A DNA stretch of 5,947 nt. Origin: Nanobdellota archaeon (GTDB lineage Archaea > Nanobdellota > Nanobdellia > Pacearchaeales > GW2011-AR1). The stretch lies in NCBI GenBank assembly GCA_018825865.1, contig JAHKAF010000011.1:1-5947 (forward strand), given 5' to 3'. The notes below the pieces were generated by a model. That model saw nothing but the letters and a program-made list of their open reading frames with translations, ran no database searches and was not told the origin of the DNA. Made by a program: the position numbers and the translations under genes. This document shows, piece after piece, positions 5,687 through 5,947 of the stretch (position 1 is its first letter; the number at the start of each line of letters is the position of its first letter).

Positions 5687-5697
5687 TGGTGGCACCA
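5687..5697. promoter_or_regulatory. Inverted repeat TGGTGGCACCA between divergent genes
   Basis: TGGTG and CACCA flank a single central G. It is notably GC-rich for this AT-rich intergenic stretch and sits between pcm and the truncated gene, a location suited to an operator acting on one or both. No regulator can be linked to it. Confidence 0.35.
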
Positions 5698-5713
5698 AAA
5701 TCAGATGTAGAAA

Positions 5714-5723
5714 TTCTTAAATA
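5714..5723 (+). promoter_or_regulatory. TATA-like box of the truncated gene
   Basis: TTCTTAAATA is centred about 26 nt before the ATG at 5745. With no SD in the intervening AT-rich bases, this points to a leaderless transcript. Confidence 0.45.
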
Positions 5724-5744
5724 ACCAAAATTCTTATAATATTT

Positions 5745-5947
5745 ATGGCATTAAACATAAGTTCTGTAAAAGTCATTGCAATGACTAGACCTATGGGCAG
5801 ATACTCAAATAAAGTAAGACTTCCAATAGATATGGAATATATGTTTGAACCAACTTCACCACCATCTACTTTACCTCAATGGCTTTTAAAGAGTAAAATT
5901 GAAGTAAGAAGAATGCGAAAAGAGTTAGAAGAAAATAGTAGATATTC
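5745..5947 (+). CDS. N-terminal part of an unrecognised protein, cut by the window end
   Basis: An open frame of 67 complete codons runs off the window. It begins MALNISSVKVIAMTRPMGRY and continues with a Pro/Ser-rich segment (FEPTSPPSTLPQW, about residues 34-46). A strongly charged, probably helical stretch follows (LLKSKIEVRRMRKELEENSRY, about 47-67). There is no signal peptide or recognisable motif, and I cannot name a family. The ATG at 5745 is the first in frame after the upstream stop region and has a TATA-like box at leaderless spacing. The sequence is basic overall and could contact nucleic acid, but this is speculation from half a protein or less. Confidence 0.6.
   Translation, partial: MALNISSVKVIAMTRPMGRYSNKVRLPIDMEYMFEPTSPPSTLPQWLLKSKIEVRRMRKELEENSRY

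Larger units (their letters stand above)
5686..5724 (+). other. Possible 12-codon mini-ORF in the pcm divergent region
   Basis: ATG at 5686 opens a frame reading MVAPKSDVEILK and stopping at TAA (5722-5724). It lies 20 nt before the next gene and contains the inverted repeat at 5687-5697. A frame of this length arises often by chance; the only support is its spacing from TTTAAA at 5657-5662. Confidence 0.15.

Overview
The window looks like chromosomal DNA from an AT-rich archaeon. Three genes carry clear archaeal signatures: an aEF-1A type elongation factor, an archaeal-type DnaG (TOPRIM protein without a zinc finger or helicase-binding domain), and a secreted protein anchored by a C-terminal membrane helix. 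TATA-type promoters and a mix of leaderless-looking and Shine-Dalgarno (SD) starts agree with this. The small AT-rich style, short orphan genes and diverged EF-1A G domain suggest a DPANN lineage (Woesearchaeota/Pacearchaeota-like). That placement is an inference from style, not from a tree.

Layout. Positions 8-1294 (+) encode EF-1A, followed after 61 nt by an unrecognised 80-residue protein (1356-1598). The gap 1599-1890 holds a two-hairpin repeat element, a TATA-like box, a short tandem repeat and a perfect 20-bp palindrome just before dnaG (1891-3060, +). A GC hairpin with a T tract closes dnaG. A separate strong TATA box then starts a 408-residue surface protein (3336-4562, +), which ends in a T-rich terminator-like tract. 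A second orphan (4625-4870, +, 81 residues) has a textbook SD. After it comes a second copy of the two-hairpin element, which runs into the 3' end of pcm, the protein L-isoaspartate O-methyltransferase (5024-5635, -). Pcm is divergent from a gene cut by the window end (5745 onward, +).

The genes do not form one pathway. They cover translation elongation, RNA processing (archaeal DnaG is an exosome partner), cell surface and protein repair. Each main gene seems to be its own transcription unit; only the small gene after EF-1A looks likely to be co-transcribed. No transposon, CRISPR array, tRNA, rRNA or phage gene was seen. The least explained signals are the repeated two-hairpin element (1641-1688 and 4975-5024), the 20-bp palindrome at the dnaG promoter, the symmetric pcm divergent region and the three unrecognised proteins.
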